A DNA stretch of 64,000 nucleotides from positions 62,001 to 126,000 of the forward strand of contig LADP01000031.1 of NCBI GenBank assembly GCA_000961575.1, in the 5' to 3' direction. Below the pieces are notes generated by a model, which was not told where the DNA came from, did not search any database, and saw only the letters and a list, made by a program, of their open reading frames with translations. The position numbers and the translations under genes are program-made. Numbering within the stretch: the first letter of the stretch is position 1; each line of letters opens with the position of its first letter. The stretch is from Peptococcaceae bacterium BRH_c8a. Its GTDB lineage: Bacteria > Bacillota > Desulfotomaculia > Desulfotomaculales > Desulfallaceae. This document shows positions 1 to 7,915 of this stretch, one piece after another.

Positions 1-141
1 TAGTAGGGACGTTGCCAGGATACAGCCAATAGCGATTAGGGCAAACCATGCCCGGGGAGTGGTTACCGAAAACAGCTGGTCAAGCTGCTCCGGAGACGAA
101 AGTCTCTCCAGTGATACTTTGCGGAAAATACCACCACTCAT
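1..141 (-). CDS. NHLP-type bacteriocin system secretion protein (HlyD-like), N-terminal fragment
   Basis: The reading frame opens at an ATG at 141 and runs off the left edge after 47 codons. It reads MSGGIFRKVSLERLSSPEQ followed by LDQLFSVTTPRAWFALIAIG and a hydrophobic stretch. The IFRKVxLERLSSPEQLDQL block followed directly by one membrane segment is what I recognise as the start of the HlyD-family secretion protein of NHLP (nitrile-hydratase-like leader peptide) bacteriocin export systems. Such proteins link an inner-membrane peptidase/ABC exporter to the outside. A GAGAGGA ribosome site precedes the ATG, and the gene starts 16 bp beyond the stop of the symporter gene, so the two are probably co-transcribed. 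Only the N-terminus is visible; the family call rests on memory of the motif. Confidence 0.72.
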   Translation of the reverse strand, partial: MSGGIFRKVSLERLSSPEQLDQLFSVTTPRAWFALIAIGCILATSLL

Positions 142-156
142 GCGCGCACATCCTCT

Positions 157-1473
157 CTAAAAACGCCCGATTTTACATTCACCCGCAACGGGAGTGTCTA
201 TTTTCTTCTGTCCTTCCCTGGCTATTAAAATAGCGGCCGCACAGGTCAAATGAATGTTGATGATGGTAAGCATGGGGTCGATGATGGCGTTTACGGCCAG
301 CAACAGCACAATAGCTGCCCCGGCAGGCAAACCCAGGGGAGTAAGAACAATGGTAATCATGGCGAGGGCCGCTATGCTGGGGGCCCCAGCCCCGGCAATA
401 GCAGCCAATATTGAAACAAGTAAGATAAAAAGATACTGTTCAATGCCCATCTGCAAGTTGTAAAGTTGGGCCATGAATATCGCGCCAATGGTGAAGAGCA
501 TCACCATGCTGTACCGGCAGATGACAATGCTCAGCGGTACCACCAGGTTGATTAGGTTTTGGTTCAGGCCGAATTTATCCCTCAGGGCATCAAAGACCGA
601 TGGCATGGTGGCATAGCTGTTGCGGGTGCCAAAGGCTATAATCAGAGGTTCTTTAAGGTCTTTGAAAGTTTGTAGCCACGGCTTCTTGGCGGCGGCCGAA
701 ATTACTGCCGACCCTAGCAAAACCAGTGCTAGGCCGGTAATATGTATAATCACTATAAATTTCGTCATCGCTTTTAGAATTTCAATACCGGCCTGAGCGA
801 TCTGGCCGGCCAGCATGCAGAACAGCCCCAGGGGAAGTGCATACATGGCCAAAACAATAATCTTCTCAAAGGCTTTAAAAATAACCTCGGTGAAGTCCAG
901 CAACTGATCGGCTTTTTCCGAAGGCAATAGGCCCAGCGTAAGCCCCAAAATAATAGAAAAGAACAGTATCTGCAGGTTTTCTCCCTCGTAAAGGGCATTG
1001 AAAATATTTGCCGGAACGATCATTTCCAAAAGTTCGTTCAGTCCAAAGGGCTCCTGCCCCCCTGCGTTTTCACCGGGATTGTCCCTCTCATACTGAATCA
1101 GCACCTGACCCAGCTTGTCCAGGGATTGGTCTTCCAGTTGGCCGGGCTGGCCGATAACTGCCGCGAATATACCGATGGAGCTTGTAATCAGTAATCCCAG
1201 CAGAAAAACAACCATTATGCGTCTTAAAAGAGAACTAACTTCCTTGGCCCTGAACAGCCGGCCGAAGCTGGTTATGATAGCTGTGACCATAATGGGAATA
1301 ACGCACATACTTAAAAAAGATAAGTAGGCATCACCCAAGGGGGCAATTTTGAAGGCCAGGTTTTTATTAAACAGTCCTGTCATAATGCCGGCAACCATGC
1401 CGATTATAATCACCCATGGGTTTTTCAGGGCGTCCCAACCGATACCGAACCTCTTGCCCTCTAGCTGCCTCAT
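157..1473 (-). CDS. Dicarboxylate/amino acid:cation symporter (DAACS/SDF family)
   Basis: 438-aa polytopic membrane protein of the sodium/proton:dicarboxylate (GltP/DctA) family; normal length is about 400-450 aa. The N-terminal half has the family's helical repeats and the C-terminal part carries re-entrant-loop-like segments. The serine-rich SSSATLP signature of glutamate and C4-dicarboxylate carriers appears here as NSYATMPS near residue 288, so the substrate may differ from glutamate or succinate. The start is an ATG with GGAGGGG upstream, overlapping the stop of the binding-protein gene by 4 bp (ATGA). Pairing a family-3 binding protein directly with a DAACS symporter is unusual, since these binding proteins normally feed ABC transporters. 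Its position just before an NHLP exporter gene suggests a role in that locus. Confidence 0.88.
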   Translation of the reverse strand: MRQLEGKRFGIGWDALKNPWVIIIGMVAGIMTGLFNKNLAFKIAPLGDAYLSFLSMCVIPIMVTAIITSFGRLFRAKEVSSLLRRIMVVFLLGLLITSSIGIFAAVIGQPGQLEDQSLDKLGQVLIQYERDNPGENAGGQEPFGLNELLEMIVPANIFNALYEGENLQILFFSIILGLTLGLLPSEKADQLLDFTEVIFKAFEKIIVLAMYALPLGLFCMLAGQIAQAGIEILKAMTKFIVIIHITGLALVLLGSAVISAAAKKPWLQTFKDLKEPLIIAFGTRNSYATMPSVFDALRDKFGLNQNLINLVVPLSIVICRYSMVMLFTIGAIFMAQLYNLQMGIEQYLFILLVSILAAIAGAGAPSIAALAMITIVLTPLGLPAGAAIVLLLAVNAIIDPMLTIINIHLTCAAAILIAREGQKKIDTPVAGECKIGRF

Positions 1474-2414
1474 TGAACCCCTCCGCTGTATTTAGCCAGT
1501 TGTTGATCAATTAGCAGATCCTGCCGCATAATATCCAGGTATAGGTTAAGCCAGGCCAGAAGCTGCCCGTCTTCCGGCGCTACCGCCATGGCGATGGGAT
1601 CAACGCGATCCTTGAGCACGAACAGCTTGGTATAAATAGAAAGCTTTGGATTCTTATTGACTTGGTTTTGTAATTCGAACTCGTCATAAAAGGCGGCCAT
1701 CACTTTGCCCTCCTGAACGGCTGCGATTAGTTCATCCAACTTGGTAAAGGATGTGATTGCAGAATTGGGGAAAAGTATCCCGCCGTACTCTACGTAAGAA
1801 GTGGCCGTGCGCACCCCGATTTGCTGTGCGGAATTAATAACTAGATCCAACGGCTCCCGATCCGGGTGCTTTGATTCCAGGGCCGTCAGGGCCAGGCGAT
1901 TAACCAGCAAAGCCTGGTTAAAAACCACATAGGGCTGGGTATAGCGAACTTTCTGGGCCCGAGAAAGGGTGACGCTCAATTTAGAGATGGCTATATCGGC
2001 CTGGCCAGCAGCCACCCGGTCAACCACCTCATCAAAGGATTTGGACTGGCGGTCAAAAACCACGTCCACCTCCAGCCACCGGGCGATGTCCCGGGCCAGG
2101 GTGACATCGATTCCCACCAGGTGACCCTGGTCATCGGCATAGAAAAAAGGGGGCCGGTCCTGCCAGAACATGGCCACCCTTAGTCTGCCCCTTTCTTTAA
2201 TGCGTCTGATGTCCGGCGGAAGTAGCGATAATTCTTTTTCGGTCAGCTTTTTGGGCGTCGGCGGCTGTACAACCGTTTTTGCAGCCACATCTTCAGTGTC
2301 CTTAAGGTTACTTTTGTCTCCCCCGGGAGTGGTTTGGCCGCATCCCGCTGTGGAAACAGCCACCAAACAAAACGCGGCGATGAGGATATAATAGGTTATC
2401 CTGGTTTTAAACAT
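1470..2414 (-). CDS. Family 3 extracellular solute-binding lipoprotein
   Basis: 314 aa. The N-terminus is a lipoprotein signal (TM-like stretch, lipobox VSTAGC near residue 25) followed by a Thr/Lys-rich linker. The SBP_bac_3 domain begins around residue 72 with RIKERGRLRVAMFWQDRPPFF, then DDQGHLVGIDVTLARDIA and GQADIAISKLSVTLSRAQKV, the usual amino-acid-binding protein blocks. It should sit on the outer face of the membrane and bind a small amino acid or carboxylate. There is no ABC permease or ATPase next to it; the next gene, overlapping by 4 bp, is a DAACS symporter. It may therefore be a sensor or delivery protein for that symporter (inference). Confidence 0.85.
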   Translation of the reverse strand: MFKTRITYYILIAAFCLVAVSTAGCGQTTPGGDKSNLKDTEDVAAKTVVQPPTPKKLTEKELSLLPPDIRRIKERGRLRVAMFWQDRPPFFYADDQGHLVGIDVTLARDIARWLEVDVVFDRQSKSFDEVVDRVAAGQADIAISKLSVTLSRAQKVRYTQPYVVFNQALLVNRLALTALESKHPDREPLDLVINSAQQIGVRTATSYVEYGGILFPNSAITSFTKLDELIAAVQEGKVMAAFYDEFELQNQVNKNPKLSIYTKLFVLKDRVDPIAMAVAPEDGQLLAWLNLYLDIMRQDLLIDQQLAKYSGGVQ

Positions 2415-2452
2415 TAAGTCCGCCCCCGGATTTTTGGCTGTCCGCCGCTTTT

Positions 2453-3589
2453 TTATAACTGAAACTCTCCGTCCCGCAGGGTCTTGATTACCACAAGATC
2501 CCCTACGTCATTACCATGCTGGTCAAAGGAATGATAGCCGGCCACCCCCGGCAAGTCCTTGAGGCCCCGCAGATGGTCGGCCAGGGCCGCAGCATCTGCA
2601 TCACCGGCCTGCCCGATGGCCGCCTCCAGGAGCTTAACCGCGTCGTAACCCTGAGCGGAGTATGCACTAGGAGGCTGATTATATTCTTTAGTAAAACTTT
2701 CAATAAAACTTTTTACTTCCATCCGGGTATCGTCCGGATTAAAAATGGTGCCCACTACGGTTCCTTCCGCTGCCTTGCCGCCTAGCTCGTGCAGTAGGGG
2801 CGAGTCCATGGTGTTACCTGCGTAATAGCGGACCGCGATACCCACCTGACCCCCGTCGGCTATGAATTCGGCTCCCTCCGGCATGCCGGATGCAATAAAT
2901 ATACCGTCAAAGTCCAGGGCCTGCCACTTATTGTGCAGCCTTTCCAGGTCTTTTTTGTCGCCATAGTATGAAATACGATCCACCACTTTAATGCCTTCTT
3001 TTTTAGCGTGGTCTTCGAATGAATTGGCCAGACCCACCCCGTAAGAGTCCTCGGAGTAATAAATCACCATCCGTTTTTGACCCTGCTGGGAACAAAAAGT
3101 GGCCATCTCCTTGGCAATTTCATCATCGCTGGGCACATTGCGGAATACAAACTTGTAATCATTTTGGGTCAGTTCCGGCGCGGTTGAAGCCGGGGAAAGC
3201 ATAAGTAAACCCGCCTCTTCGTATATCCTGGAGGCAGGAATGGAAACAAAGGAATTCCGGTGCCCTATTATCGCCGCTACCTGCTGCTCTTGGGCAAATG
3301 ACTGGGCAATGGCCATCCCTAACGCTACCGAAGCTTGGTCGTCTTTCATCTCCAGTTGAATCTTACGGCCCTTGATGCCACCGGCCTGGTTAATCTCCTT
3401 GACGGCCAGTTCAACTCCCTCTCTGAACAGGCTATTGTTGGATTCAAAAGGCCAGGCCACGCCTATGACGATGTCCCCCTGGTCTTTAGTTCCCATGCAG
3501 CCTGTGGCAAGGGCCAATAAGAAAATAATCAGTGTGCATGCTATAAACACCGTTTTTTTCTGACTTCTTGCAAATAATTTGCCGGCCAT
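2453..3589 (-). CDS. Branched-chain amino acid-type (LivJ-like) substrate-binding lipoprotein
   Basis: 378 aa from the ATG at 3589, chosen because a GGGGGG run lies 8-9 nt upstream; an in-frame ATG at 3613 has no such site. Signal sequence with lipobox LATGC, then a Peripla_BP_6 (type I periplasmic-binding fold) domain: IVIGVAWPFES, FREGVELAVKEINQAGGIKGR, AQEQQVAAIIGHRNS. This family binds leucine, amides, urea or aromatic compounds, or serves as a receptor ectodomain. No Liv permease or ATPase genes are nearby. It is the first of two binding proteins ahead of the symporter, 38 bp before the next gene and 62 bp after the leader-motif gene, all on one strand. Confidence 0.85.
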   Translation of the reverse strand: MAGKLFARSQKKTVFIACTLIIFLLALATGCMGTKDQGDIVIGVAWPFESNNSLFREGVELAVKEINQAGGIKGRKIQLEMKDDQASVALGMAIAQSFAQEQQVAAIIGHRNSFVSIPASRIYEEAGLLMLSPASTAPELTQNDYKFVFRNVPSDDEIAKEMATFCSQQGQKRMVIYYSEDSYGVGLANSFEDHAKKEGIKVVDRISYYGDKKDLERLHNKWQALDFDGIFIASGMPEGAEFIADGGQVGIAVRYYAGNTMDSPLLHELGGKAAEGTVVGTIFNPDDTRMEVKSFIESFTKEYNQPPSAYSAQGYDAVKLLEAAIGQAGDADAAALADHLRGLKDLPGVAGYHSFDQHGNDVGDLVVIKTLRDGEFQL

Positions 3590-3651
3590 TGCTATGCCCC
3601 CCCTGTACAACAACCCGTAGTTTAGAAAGTACTAAGCCAGGTGTAATAAAT

Positions 3652-4065
3652 TCATCCTTTAGGGTGTAAGCCCCTGGGTCGCCCGCAGTCCGGACAGATG
3701 CTGCCCTTTATGGCCGATACGCGGCGGTTGCAGCCCAACACCGTAGAGCTATCGCCCTGTGCTTCGCTGCCGGTTCCGGCCGCTACCATATCCAACTGCT
3801 CATCATCCAGCTCACCGCTGTCCCCAGTCCCTTCGGTACGTCGGCTTTCGTGACCAGCCACCCTGTCCAGTAAGCATGTACGGAGTTCATCCCGTATCCT
3901 ACACTGTTCAAGCAGCTCGGTCGACAACATCAGCTTAGCCAGGTCAACGGCCTGGATATATTCTTCCGGTTCCGCCCCGGAAGTTATTATTTCCGCCGCT
4001 GGATTTTGAATTATCCGATCCAAGTCCAGGCTGAAACGTTCAGCCAGTTCTTGCTCACTAATCAT
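3652..4065 (-). CDS. Small protein with double-glycine-type leader motif; possible peptide natural-product precursor
   Basis: 137 aa, no family recognised. Residues 1-80 are acidic and helical-looking. Residues 85-97 read ELDDEQLDMVAAG, very close to the ELSDEELxxVAGG cleavage motif that ends Nif11/NHLP and related Gly-Gly leaders. What follows is a 40-residue tail rich in Gly, Ser, Thr and Arg with three cysteines (C112, C124, C127; the last two in a CPDC pair). Two readings are possible: a RiPP-like precursor with a long leader and 40-residue core, or a regulatory protein with a C-terminal zinc-ribbon half. The start overlaps the ECF sigma gene by 8 bp, so the two are translationally coupled. 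The NHLP secretion gene at the left edge of the window favours the precursor reading, but the N-terminus does not obviously match the nitrile hydratase leader. Confidence 0.55.
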   Translation of the reverse strand: MISEQELAERFSLDLDRIIQNPAAEIITSGAEPEEYIQAVDLAKLMLSTELLEQCRIRDELRTCLLDRVAGHESRRTEGTGDSGELDDEQLDMVAAGTGSEAQGDSSTVLGCNRRVSAIKGSICPDCGRPRGLHPKG

Positions 4066-4639
4066 CTGAATTCCACCCCATAGCGTTTAGCTCGAACCTC
4101 AGCCTTTGCATTGACCTGTATAAGATTACAGCCACATTGCTCTTAGTCAGGCCGGTTATTTCTGATATTGCACCATTAGTCAATTGCGCGGCGAATTTTA
4201 GGCCGATGAGATCTCTCTCCCGGTCACTGAGCTTGGTTATGGCCTGCAGCAACTTGTCCTGCTTTTCCCTGCGAATCAGGGTGTCCACCGGATTGTCACC
4301 GGTACACGCAATTTGACCCACCATGTCAATCGACACGCACCTGTTTCGCTTCCGGGCACGCATATAGTCGGTCAGGGCGTTGTGGGCAATGGTAAAGATC
4401 CAGCTGTTAAAAGACGCCTTGTCCTTTTGATAACTCCCAATGTTGGCTACAACACGCTCAAAGATCTTGCTGGTGAGGTCTTCAGCTTCTTGCGGGTTGC
4501 CTGCGCGGTAACGGATATATTTGTAGATGCGGGGGAGGTAGTGATCGTACAATTCCGCAAAGGCAGCTGGATCGTTCACAGAGCGGCTCACAAGATCCTG
4601 ATAATTTTTAAAGGTTGTAACCTCATGTGTTAGATTCAT
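4058..4639 (-). CDS. ECF-type RNA polymerase sigma factor
   Basis: 193 aa, usual ECF length. Region 2 spans about residues 25-100: FAELYDHYLPRIYKYIRYR, AEDLTSKIFERVV, then SWIFTIAHNALTDYMRARKR, which contains the promoter -10 contacts. Region 4 (about 135-185) holds LSDRERDLIGLKFAAQLTN and the helix-turn-helix ISEITGLTKSNVAVILYRSMQRLR. There is no recognisable anti-sigma gene; the coupled downstream gene is the 137-aa leader-motif protein. It heads the leftward run that ends in the NHLP secretion gene, so it may control that set. AAGGGG lies upstream of the ATG. Confidence 0.9.
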   Translation of the reverse strand: MNLTHEVTTFKNYQDLVSRSVNDPAAFAELYDHYLPRIYKYIRYRAGNPQEAEDLTSKIFERVVANIGSYQKDKASFNSWIFTIAHNALTDYMRARKRNRCVSIDMVGQIACTGDNPVDTLIRREKQDKLLQAITKLSDRERDLIGLKFAAQLTNGAISEITGLTKSNVAVILYRSMQRLRFELNAMGWNSDD

Positions 4640-4848
4640 TTATGAATGCCCCTTACCGTTAATACGTTTAATGTGGTTTTACATTACACTGTTGCAGTAA
4701 TTTTTGTGTTATAATTCTTAGGCGTTTGCGATAAACAGAAAGTGTTTGCCAATTTGACCCTGTAATTTAATAATCTTTTTTCAAATTCACCCTTAAAATT
4801 TTTTATCCTAACTACAAAAAAAATGTTCTTGTGATATAATCGGTTAAA

Positions 4849-4902
4849 ATATATAGTGACTGTAGTCACTGACTACAGTCACCGACTACAGTCACTATAT
4901 AT
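4849..4902. promoter_or_regulatory. Large palindromic operator overlapping the TetR-gene promoter
   Basis: A perfect 19-bp inverted repeat, ATATATAGTGACTGTAGTC at 4849-4867 and its complement at 4884-4902, with a third half-site copy GACTACAGTCAC at 4871-4882 in the centre. A good -10 hexamer TATAAT sits at 4835-4840 just upstream, so a rightward transcript would start about 4847, inside the palindrome. The layout fits an autorepressed TetR-family gene whose product binds the TGACTGTAGTCA core. I saw no clear -35 box. Confidence 0.7.
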
Positions 4903-4935
4903 TTAGTTGATAATTTTGTCAATATAGGAGAGAAA

Positions 4936-5562
4936 ATGTTGAATAAAGAAAAAATAACCTCTAGAAAAGAAAAAGCCATAGAAACGAAAAAGAAAATCTA
5001 TGCCAGCGCTGACCGGTTGTTCAGAAAGCATGGTTTTGATAAGGTAAGTGTAGACTCGATAGTAGAAATGGCCGGAGTATCTAAAGGAGCTTTCTACGTG
5101 CATTTTGGTTCCAAGAATGCATTGATTACTGCTTTGTCTGTTGATTTTGTGCAGCAACTGGATTTAGATTATAAATCTTACCTCGAATCCTTTCCTGCCG
5201 ATACAACGGCGTCTGATATCCTTATTGCGCTAGTAGGAAAAATCGCTGATGTTATTACCTTAACTGTTGGTTATGACGTTATGAAAGTCATATATGAAGT
5301 ACAAATAACAAAGACAGTAAATACGGAAGCTGTCTTGGGTTACAATAGGGATCTATACAAAATATTTAATAATATAATCAACCAGGGTGTACAGCAAGGA
5401 GAATTTAAAACAGAGCTAACTGTTGATACAATTACCAAACACTTGATTATGGCGATAAGAGGGCTTACTTATGAATGGTGTATACGATATCCAAACTTTA
5501 ACTTAAAGGAGCAAGCTCTTAAGCATTTCGGGATACTACTGACCGGCATTAAAAAGCAATAG
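4936..5562 (+). CDS. TetR/AcrR family transcriptional regulator
   Basis: 208 aa. The N-terminal HTH covers residues about 14-60: TKKKIYASADRLFRKHGFDKVSVDSIVEMAGVSKGAFYVHFGSKNALI, the classic TetR helix-turn-helix with YxHFxSK. The C-terminal ligand-binding domain is not classifiable by eye. ATG with AGGAGAG upstream. The gene is AT-rich relative to its neighbours and stands alone, between a palindromic operator upstream and a strong terminator downstream, so its target besides itself is unknown. The divergent sigma-factor locus is close enough to be affected. Confidence 0.9.
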   Translation: MLNKEKITSRKEKAIETKKKIYASADRLFRKHGFDKVSVDSIVEMAGVSKGAFYVHFGSKNALITALSVDFVQQLDLDYKSYLESFPADTTASDILIALVGKIADVITLTVGYDVMKVIYEVQITKTVNTEAVLGYNRDLYKIFNNIINQGVQQGEFKTELTVDTITKHLIMAIRGLTYEWCIRYPNFNLKEQALKHFGILLTGIKKQ

Positions 5563-5613
5563 GTATTTTATCTTACGCAAAAGAAATGTAGCGTAATTTT
5601 ATTTTTTCCGACT

Positions 5614-5647
5614 AAAAGGCACCTGCTTATTAGCAGGTGCCTTTTTT
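5614..5647 (+). terminator. Rho-independent terminator after the TetR gene
   Basis: Perfect hairpin AAGGCACCTGCT / AGCAGGTGCCTT with loop TATT, followed by TTTT. It ends the TetR transcript; the A-rich 5' flank also allows it to work for the opposing helicase operon. Confidence 0.88.
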
Positions 5648-5691
5648 ACAAATATAGTTTATTCATCTAAATTTATCCAATATCTTTACAA

Positions 5692-5799
5692 TTATTTGGG
5701 GTTATTCGCTGGTATTATTGAAGCAGATATTGGGACAATAACTTTCTTTTCAGCCTTCTTCTTCTTTTTTTCCTTTTTCCTGGGACTTTTGTCTCCCAT
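5692..5799 (-). CDS. 35-aa Lys-rich protein (MGDKSP-type)
   Basis: ATG at 5799 with GGAGGTAG 7 nt upstream, in frame to TAA at 5692. It starts MGDKSPRKKEKKKKKAEKK and ends in a short hydrophobic tail VIVPISASIIPANNPK. The excellent ribosome site and strongly biased composition argue for a real gene. Short proteins beginning MGDKSPxxK occur in many bacteria as unnamed ORFs (recollection, not searched). It lies 5 bp downstream of the DEAD-box helicase gene on the same strand, so it is probably co-expressed and may bind RNA or ribosomes; that function is inference. Confidence 0.6.
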   Translation of the reverse strand: MGDKSPRKKEKKKKKAEKKVIVPISASIIPANNPK

Positions 5800-5804
5800 A
5801 ACAA

Positions 5805-6962
5805 CTACCTCCAATCATTTAGTTTGTCCGAAACAATAACTCCTTTAAATACACCTCTTTTATCTATTTTAATATTAAGCTCTTTTTCGAATTTTTTAAT
5901 GATTGATTTATCTCTTTCAGTAACGATTGATACAGCCGTGCCCTCCTGGTTGTTCCTGCCGGTTCTGCCGATCCTATTTAAGTAAACTTTTGAATCCTCG
6001 GGTATATCTAAATTGAAAACATGGGTGACGTCTTTTATATCCAAGCCTCTGGCAGCAATATCGGAGGCTACTAAAACCTGAGTTTCTTCACCTCTGAACC
6101 CTTCTAAAGCGCTTTGGCGTTCTTCCTTGGACGCTTTACCAGTTATTTTGTAAGCCTGATAGTGGTGATAGCGGAGTTTCTCGATAGTTCTTTCGATATC
6201 TTCAGCATTATTTATAAATGCGATAGCTTTTTTTACCTTAAAGGCAGCAATCAGTTTGCGTAAAATATCAACCTTATCTCTTTGGCTCTTGGCGACGAAA
6301 TAAACATGGGTAATATTTGGGTTTACTAAATTTTTCTCTTCAATTTTTACCACTTCTGCATCAAGCATTAACTCCTTGGCGACAGCTAATGTTTTTTTAT
6401 CGATATGGGCGGCAAAAACCATTAATTGTCTGTCCTTCATGGTTGTTTTGATAATCGCTTTTACTCGATTAACATCATTTTGATCTAGCAACCTGTCACC
6501 CTCGTCTATGACGATGGTCTTTATAGTATGGGCACTTACCTTCTTCTTACTGATCAGTTCTTGTACTCTTCCTACTGAACCCACAACAATATGTGGTTTC
6601 TCTCTTAATGCTATAATTTGTCTTGAAATGTTAACGTCGCCGATAATAGCAGTAGAAGTTATAGGTACCCCGGAATTCTCTGCTAGTATTTTGACCTGTT
6701 TATCAATTTGCATGACCAGTTCATGCGTTGGTGCCAAAACAATGGCTTGCATCTCTCTTTTTTCACTATTGATTTTTTGAAATAGTGGTAATAAATAAGC
6801 TAATGTTTTGCCGCTGCCCGTATGAGACTGTCCGATAACATTTTTATTGGTTAACGCCATGGGGATTACCTTGGCTTGAATCTCTGTAGGTTGGGTTATC
6901 CCTCCTTGGTTCAAGCCTGCAATTAATTGTGAATTTAGACCGATTTGATCAAAAGTTGTCAT
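5805..6962 (-). CDS. DEAD/DEAH-box RNA helicase with divergent motifs II and III
   Basis: 385 aa, two RecA-like domains and no C-terminal extension. Q motif PTEIQ (25-29), motif I SHTGSGKT (46-53), Ia APTHELV, motif II DEGD (153-156), motif III AAH (184-186), motif V ARGLDI, motif VI NRIGRTGR. The usual forms are DEAD, SAT and HRxGRxGR, so three motifs are altered. The ATP-contacting D and E remain, so ATP hydrolysis is plausible, but motif III, which couples hydrolysis to unwinding, has lost Ser and Thr. Probably an RNA chaperone in ribosome assembly or cold response. The 35-aa basic gene follows directly; a CvfB-type RNA-binding gene lies upstream on the same strand. Confidence 0.88.
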   Translation of the reverse strand: MTTFDQIGLNSQLIAGLNQGGITQPTEIQAKVIPMALTNKNVIGQSHTGSGKTLAYLLPLFQKINSEKREMQAIVLAPTHELVMQIDKQVKILAENSGVPITSTAIIGDVNISRQIIALREKPHIVVGSVGRVQELISKKKVSAHTIKTIVIDEGDRLLDQNDVNRVKAIIKTTMKDRQLMVFAAHIDKKTLAVAKELMLDAEVVKIEEKNLVNPNITHVYFVAKSQRDKVDILRKLIAAFKVKKAIAFINNAEDIERTIEKLRYHHYQAYKITGKASKEERQSALEGFRGEETQVLVASDIAARGLDIKDVTHVFNLDIPEDSKVYLNRIGRTGRNNQEGTAVSIVTERDKSIIKKFEKELNIKIDKRGVFKGVIVSDKLNDWR

Positions 6963-7010
6963 GATAGCTCCTGTAAATTAAATTTCGAAATGATTGTGCT
7001 CTTTTAGATC

Positions 7011-7853
7011 CTATTGCCACATCACTTCAATACCTTCCTCTGTAATTTTGATTGCTCCTTCTTTTAAAAGCCGACCAATAGCCCTTTTAAAAGCACGTTT
7101 ACTTATGTTTAACTCTGCCTTTATATAATCAGGAGAGCTATTATCATTGATTAGAAGAGTACCGCCACTTAATTTCAACCGGGCCATAATCTTTTGCGCA
7201 TCATTCTCTATTTCATTGTAAGCCTCTTTTCTCAAACTTAATTCCAACTTACCATCATCTCTCACCCTTTTTACCCTTACTTCTATATAGTCACCGACAT
7301 TAAAATTGCCATACAATTCATTATTATGAATTAATCCGTGGTACTTATTGTCCACAGCTACAAAGACTCCGATATCTCTATTTATGCTATAAACAGTTCC
7401 ACAAACCCGATCATTTTGTTTATATGGTGATTCGGTTTTTAGCAGATTATATATATACATGGTTGCACATATTCTATTGCTATTATTAATATATAAACCT
7501 ACTAAACATAAATCTCCTTTTGAAATCTTACCCACTTGTTCCCTTAAAGGCAATAATAAGTCTTTCTGTAGACCCCAGTCTAAAAAAGCGCCAAAATGCG
7601 TGATTTCTACTACTCTTAAAAGACCTAATTCTCCAATTGTCAGCTTTGGTTTTGTAACCGTTGCTATGGTTTTATCCTCGGAATCTTGATAAACAAATAC
7701 CTCTATTTCATCGCCTATTGCAAGTTCCGGTGGCACCTTATTTTTAAGTAATAAAATATCATCCCTATCTTTTGTATCTTTACAATTTAGATACGCCCCC
7801 ATATCAGTTTTTCTAATTATTTGTAATTTCTGCATTTTCCCTATTTCTATCAT
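7011..7853 (-). CDS. cvfB: CvfB-like S1-domain RNA-binding protein
   Basis: 280 aa, typical of the CvfB/YitL family (three S1-like domains plus a winged helix). An S1 domain at about 70-125 (LGLLRVVEITHFGAFLDWGLQKDLLLPL) and another at about 145-210 (VCGTVYSINRDIGVFVAVDNKYHGLIH) are clear; the C-terminal 60 residues (SPDYIKAELNISKRAFKRAIGRLLKEGAI) match the family's winged helix. In Staphylococcus CvfB binds RNA and affects virulence gene expression. Two starts are possible, ATG at 7853 or the in-frame ATG six codons later; both have weak purine-rich sites. AT-rich codon use like the helicase gene next to it. Confidence 0.85.
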   Translation of the reverse strand: MIEIGKMQKLQIIRKTDMGAYLNCKDTKDRDDILLLKNKVPPELAIGDEIEVFVYQDSEDKTIATVTKPKLTIGELGLLRVVEITHFGAFLDWGLQKDLLLPLREQVGKISKGDLCLVGLYINNSNRICATMYIYNLLKTESPYKQNDRVCGTVYSINRDIGVFVAVDNKYHGLIHNNELYGNFNVGDYIEVRVKRVRDDGKLELSLRKEAYNEIENDAQKIMARLKLSGGTLLINDNSSPDYIKAELNISKRAFKRAIGRLLKEGAIKITEEGIEVMWQ

Positions 7854-7915
7854 CTTGTACCTTCTTTTATTATTTATTGTTTATAGTTTTAGCAGAATAA
7901 TGATACTAATACAGG

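Noticed and set aside
4684-4869. 61-aa minus-strand ORF upstream of the TetR gene
   Set aside because: AT-rich, no ribosome site, and it covers the operator palindrome.
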